Assembly (NCBI GenBank): GCA_016201575.1
Contig: JACQCN010000449.1
Location: 1 to 7,622 of the forward strand
DNA length: 7,622 nucleotides
Source of the DNA: Candidatus Rokuibacteriota bacterium
GTDB taxonomy: Bacteria; Methylomirabilota; Methylomirabilia; Rokubacteriales; CSP1-6
Direction: 5' to 3'
Shown in pieces: positions 6,026 through 7,622 of this stretch (position 1 is the first letter of the stretch; every line of letters begins with the position of its first letter). The notes under the pieces are model-generated. The model searched no databases and had not been told where the DNA came from. It saw only the letters and a list, made by a program, of their open reading frames with translations. A program made the translations under genes and the position numbers.

Positions 6026-6661
6026 GTGGGGTTCTACGCGCGGTACGTCCTGCCCCGGCTGATCGACCTGGCGATGCGGAGCCGCGTGGTCACCGCGCGG
6101 CGCGCCCGCATCGTCCCCCTCGCCGCGGGGAAGGTGCTCGAGATCGGCGCCGGCTCGGGCCTGAACCTGCCGTTCTACGGCGAGCGGGTCGAGAAGCTCT
6201 ACGCGCTCGACCCGTCGCCCGAGGTGTGGAGGCTCGGCCGCCGCCGGGCCGCCCGCGCGGGGTTCCCCATCGAGTTCCTCGCCCACTCGGGCGAGCGGAT
6301 CCCGCTTCCCGACGCCTCCATCGACACCGTGGTGTCGACGTGGACGCTCTGCTCGATCCCACGCCCGCTCGACGCCCTCGCGGAGATCCGGCGCGTTCTC
6401 ACGCCCGACGGCCGCTTCCTGTTCATCGAGCACGGGCGGGCGCCGGAGGCGGGCGTGGTCGCGTGGCAGGACCGCCTCACGCCCGTGTGGAAACGGATCG
6501 CCGGGGGCTGCCACCTGAACCGCGCGATCGACGCGCTGATCACCGAGGCCGGCTTCGAGATCGCGCGACTGGAGCGAGGGTACTCCAAGGGGCCAAAGCC
6601 GTTCGCCTACCTCTACGAGGGCACGGCTGGGCGCCGAATCAACTGTGGTGGGCACGCCTAA
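6026..6661 (+). CDS. class I SAM-dependent methyltransferase (METTL7/UbiE-like)
   Basis: The 211-residue product has a Rossmann-type methyltransferase core. Motif I is VLEIGAGSG at residues 37-45. ALDPSP follows, with Asp62 placed to hold the ribose of S-adenosylmethionine. Next come SGERIPLPDASIDTVVST and the post-I strand with RRVLTPDGRFLFIEH. The sequence after this (WQDRLTPVWKRIAGGCHLNR, then PFAYLYEG near the end) resembles the METTL7 group, whose human members methylate thiols; UbiE/COQ5-type quinone methyltransferases are more distant relatives. The substrate here is unknown. The start is GTG at 6026 with AAAGGA at 6015-6020 and 5 bases of spacing. Residues about 1-20 are mildly hydrophobic and could be membrane-associated, as in METTL7. 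The last 12 residues after YEG look unlike the family, so the 3' end may have been rearranged. The gene stands alone and converges with the next gene. Confidence 0.9.
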   Translation: MGFYARYVLPRLIDLAMRSRVVTARRARIVPLAAGKVLEIGAGSGLNLPFYGERVEKLYALDPSPEVWRLGRRRAARAGFPIEFLAHSGERIPLPDASIDTVVSTWTLCSIPRPLDALAEIRRVLTPDGRFLFIEHGRAPEAGVVAWQDRLTPVWKRIAGGCHLNRAIDALITEAGFEIARLERGYSKGPKPFAYLYEGTAGRRINCGGHA

Positions 6662-6903
6662 TCGAAGCGGGCGTGTCGACGCTGGACGAAGTCTCTCGGA
6701 CGATTTGCCGCCTCGTAGCCGGTAGGAAGCAGAGCTTTGTCAGAAAGCGAGCCCTTTCGAAGCCGATGAAAACTCGCGGGCGACCCTGCGGCGGTGGATC
6801 GGCTTCACTAGAGATTGCCTGCGGGTGAGCCCTTCAACTCGCCCCGCAGCCGACGCAGCAAGGGCCGCGCTGCCGTTCCGATTCGCCCGGCGCCTGACGC
6901 TCG
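6662..6903. other. 242-base region between convergent genes, no recognised gene
   Basis: This stretch has visibly lower G+C than the genes around it and no frame with GC-rich third positions. It contains one terminator-like hairpin (6819-6849). A +1 frame stays open through it to 6828 but has mixed codon use and no family I recognise. I see no tRNA, repeat or attachment-site signature. Confidence 0.5.
6819..6849. terminator. possible bidirectional terminator hairpin between convergent genes
   Basis: CTGCGGG (6819-6825) pairs with CCCGCAG (6843-6849), and after a small internal mismatch GAG (6827-6829) pairs with CTC (6838-6840), closing an eight-base loop. Its place between the plus-strand methyltransferase and the minus-strand Tim44-like gene suits a shared terminator. 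No T-run is present on either strand, so the call rests on structure and position. Confidence 0.35.
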
Positions 6904-7622
6904 CTAGGGCGCTTGCTGGATCGCGCTGAGCTTCCAGGAGTTCGGTCCGACCGGGCGGACGAACGTCCAGTACTCCTCGAACTTCACCGGCTCCATCCGG
7001 CTTCCTTCGATGACCTGGTTCCCCGTCTCGTCCACCGTATAGTCGAGGACGTTGGCGAGGAAGCCCACCGTGACGAAATCTCTCCCGCCCTCCTGCCACG
7101 CTTCGGTCACGTCGGCTGACCGGATGGCGATGTTCTCCAACCGGTTGATCCGGTGTTCCGCTCTCAGCCGGTCACACTGCGCTTGCAGGCTTGCGTGCAT
7201 CTCGGGCGTCAGCACCTCCCGGACCGATCCCATGTCCCGCATCATCCAGGCGGCTTGGACTTTGAAGAACAGGTCCGACGCCGTGGAGGCAAACCGGGCG
7301 AGCTCGAACGTGCTGTCCATCTGGCGAATGAGTCCCACGCCTCGGTCTGGGTCACTCGTCGCACCCGGGAGTTCCGGGGCTGCGGTCGAGGAAGCCTGGT
7401 CGCCAGACTGCCAGGGCGCGACGTCGGCGCCCCGGGCAGTCCCGTAGCCTCCAGCCCGGGCCGGCTCGGGCTGCTGGCGCCGCCGCAGGTATGAGAATGC
7501 GAAGAAAGTCAGTCCCGCGATGAGCAGGAGCTCGAGCAGACCGAGCCCGCCGAAGAGCCCTCGTCCCATTCCCCCGAAGAGCATGCTGCCGATCAGTCCG
7601 CCCAGGACGAGCCCACCGATCC
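6904..7622 (-). CDS. Tim44-like domain membrane protein (5' end outside window)
   Basis: The frame reads from the right edge without a stop to TAG at 6904-6906, giving about 238 visible residues. An ATG at 7584 is in frame, but the 12 codons before it (GGLVLGGLIGS) continue the same glycine-rich pattern, so the true start lies beyond the window; related proteins begin with a signal peptide and a low-complexity stretch. Visible order: a Gly/Leu/Phe-rich segment, a transmembrane helix (LLELLLIAGLTFFAFSYL) followed by an Arg-rich stop (RRRQQ), a Pro/Ala linker, then a Tim44-like/NTF2-type domain over about the last 140 residues (ASDLFFKVQAAWMMRDMGSV, LTPEMHASL, EEYWTFVRP, WKLSAIQQ). This matches bacterial proteins annotated as Tim44 domain-containing. 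In mitochondria Tim44 tethers the import motor; the role of bacterial versions is unsettled. Confidence 0.9.
   Translation of the reverse strand, partial: IGGLVLGGLIGSMLFGGMGRGLFGGLGLLELLLIAGLTFFAFSYLRRRQQPEPARAGGYGTARGADVAPWQSGDQASSTAAPELPGATSDPDRGVGLIRQMDSTFELARFASTASDLFFKVQAAWMMRDMGSVREVLTPEMHASLQAQCDRLRAEHRINRLENIAIRSADVTEAWQEGGRDFVTVGFLANVLDYTVDETGNQVIEGSRMEPVKFEEYWTFVRPVGPNSWKLSAIQQAP

Noticed and set aside
6626..6828. Alternate frame past the methyltransferase end (APNQLWWARLIEAGVSTLDE and onward) as a possible transposase or integrase scrap
   Set aside because: It reads somewhat like protein, but codon third positions are mixed and I recognise no family; there is no supporting start or terminal repeat.

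Overview
This is a very GC-rich bacterial window (roughly 70% G+C by eye) with codon third positions almost entirely G or C. Genes are densely packed, starts are often GTG, and neighbouring genes overlap by 1 to 8 bases. The gene content and short GC-rich intergenic hairpins fit an uncultured soil or groundwater lineage such as Rokubacteria/Methylomirabilota, or a deltaproteobacterium-like group. That placement is inferred from general resemblance and not from a marker gene. No rRNA, tRNA, CRISPR array, transposase, phage gene or antibiotic-resistance gene was seen.

Bases 1-1756 hold the 3' end of a DUF2400 (TIGR02757) gene with a cysteine-rich tail, overlapping rmuC, a DNA-recombination/maintenance gene. 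After a 33-base gap with a possible promoter comes a 100-residue GroES-like protein (1790-2092). At its stop codon begins a short stretch (2092-2311) where the coding signal changes reading frame; it looks like a frameshifted or deleted gene remnant. Its stop overlaps (TTGA) the likely start of an AmmeMemoRadiSam protein B (Memo) gene that carries an N-terminal winged-helix/PqqD-like domain (2308-3552).

Bases 3553-3738 are a non-coding island with a GC hairpin and a perfect 23-base inverted repeat around a 30-base loop, which may be a REP- or MITE-like repeat. Two tightly coupled genes follow: a DUF1285 protein (3739-4185) and a thiamine-pyrophosphate enzyme of the acetolactate synthase/2-oxoacid decarboxylase superfamily (4182-5792), sharing a GTGA overlap. 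After a 233-base gap holding one doubtful small ORF comes a class I SAM methyltransferase resembling the METTL7/UbiE type (6026-6661). The window ends with a convergent minus-strand gene for a membrane-anchored Tim44-like domain protein (6904-7622), whose 5' end lies outside.

The genes do not form one recognisable pathway. There are three short co-transcribed pairs or trios (DUF2400-rmuC; groES-like-remnant-Memo; DUF1285-TPP enzyme) plus single genes. I see no convincing new multi-gene system. The points most worth following up are the iron-sulfur-like cysteine pattern in the DUF2400 tail, the divergent orphan GroES-like protein, the reading-frame switch before Memo and the long perfect inverted repeat.
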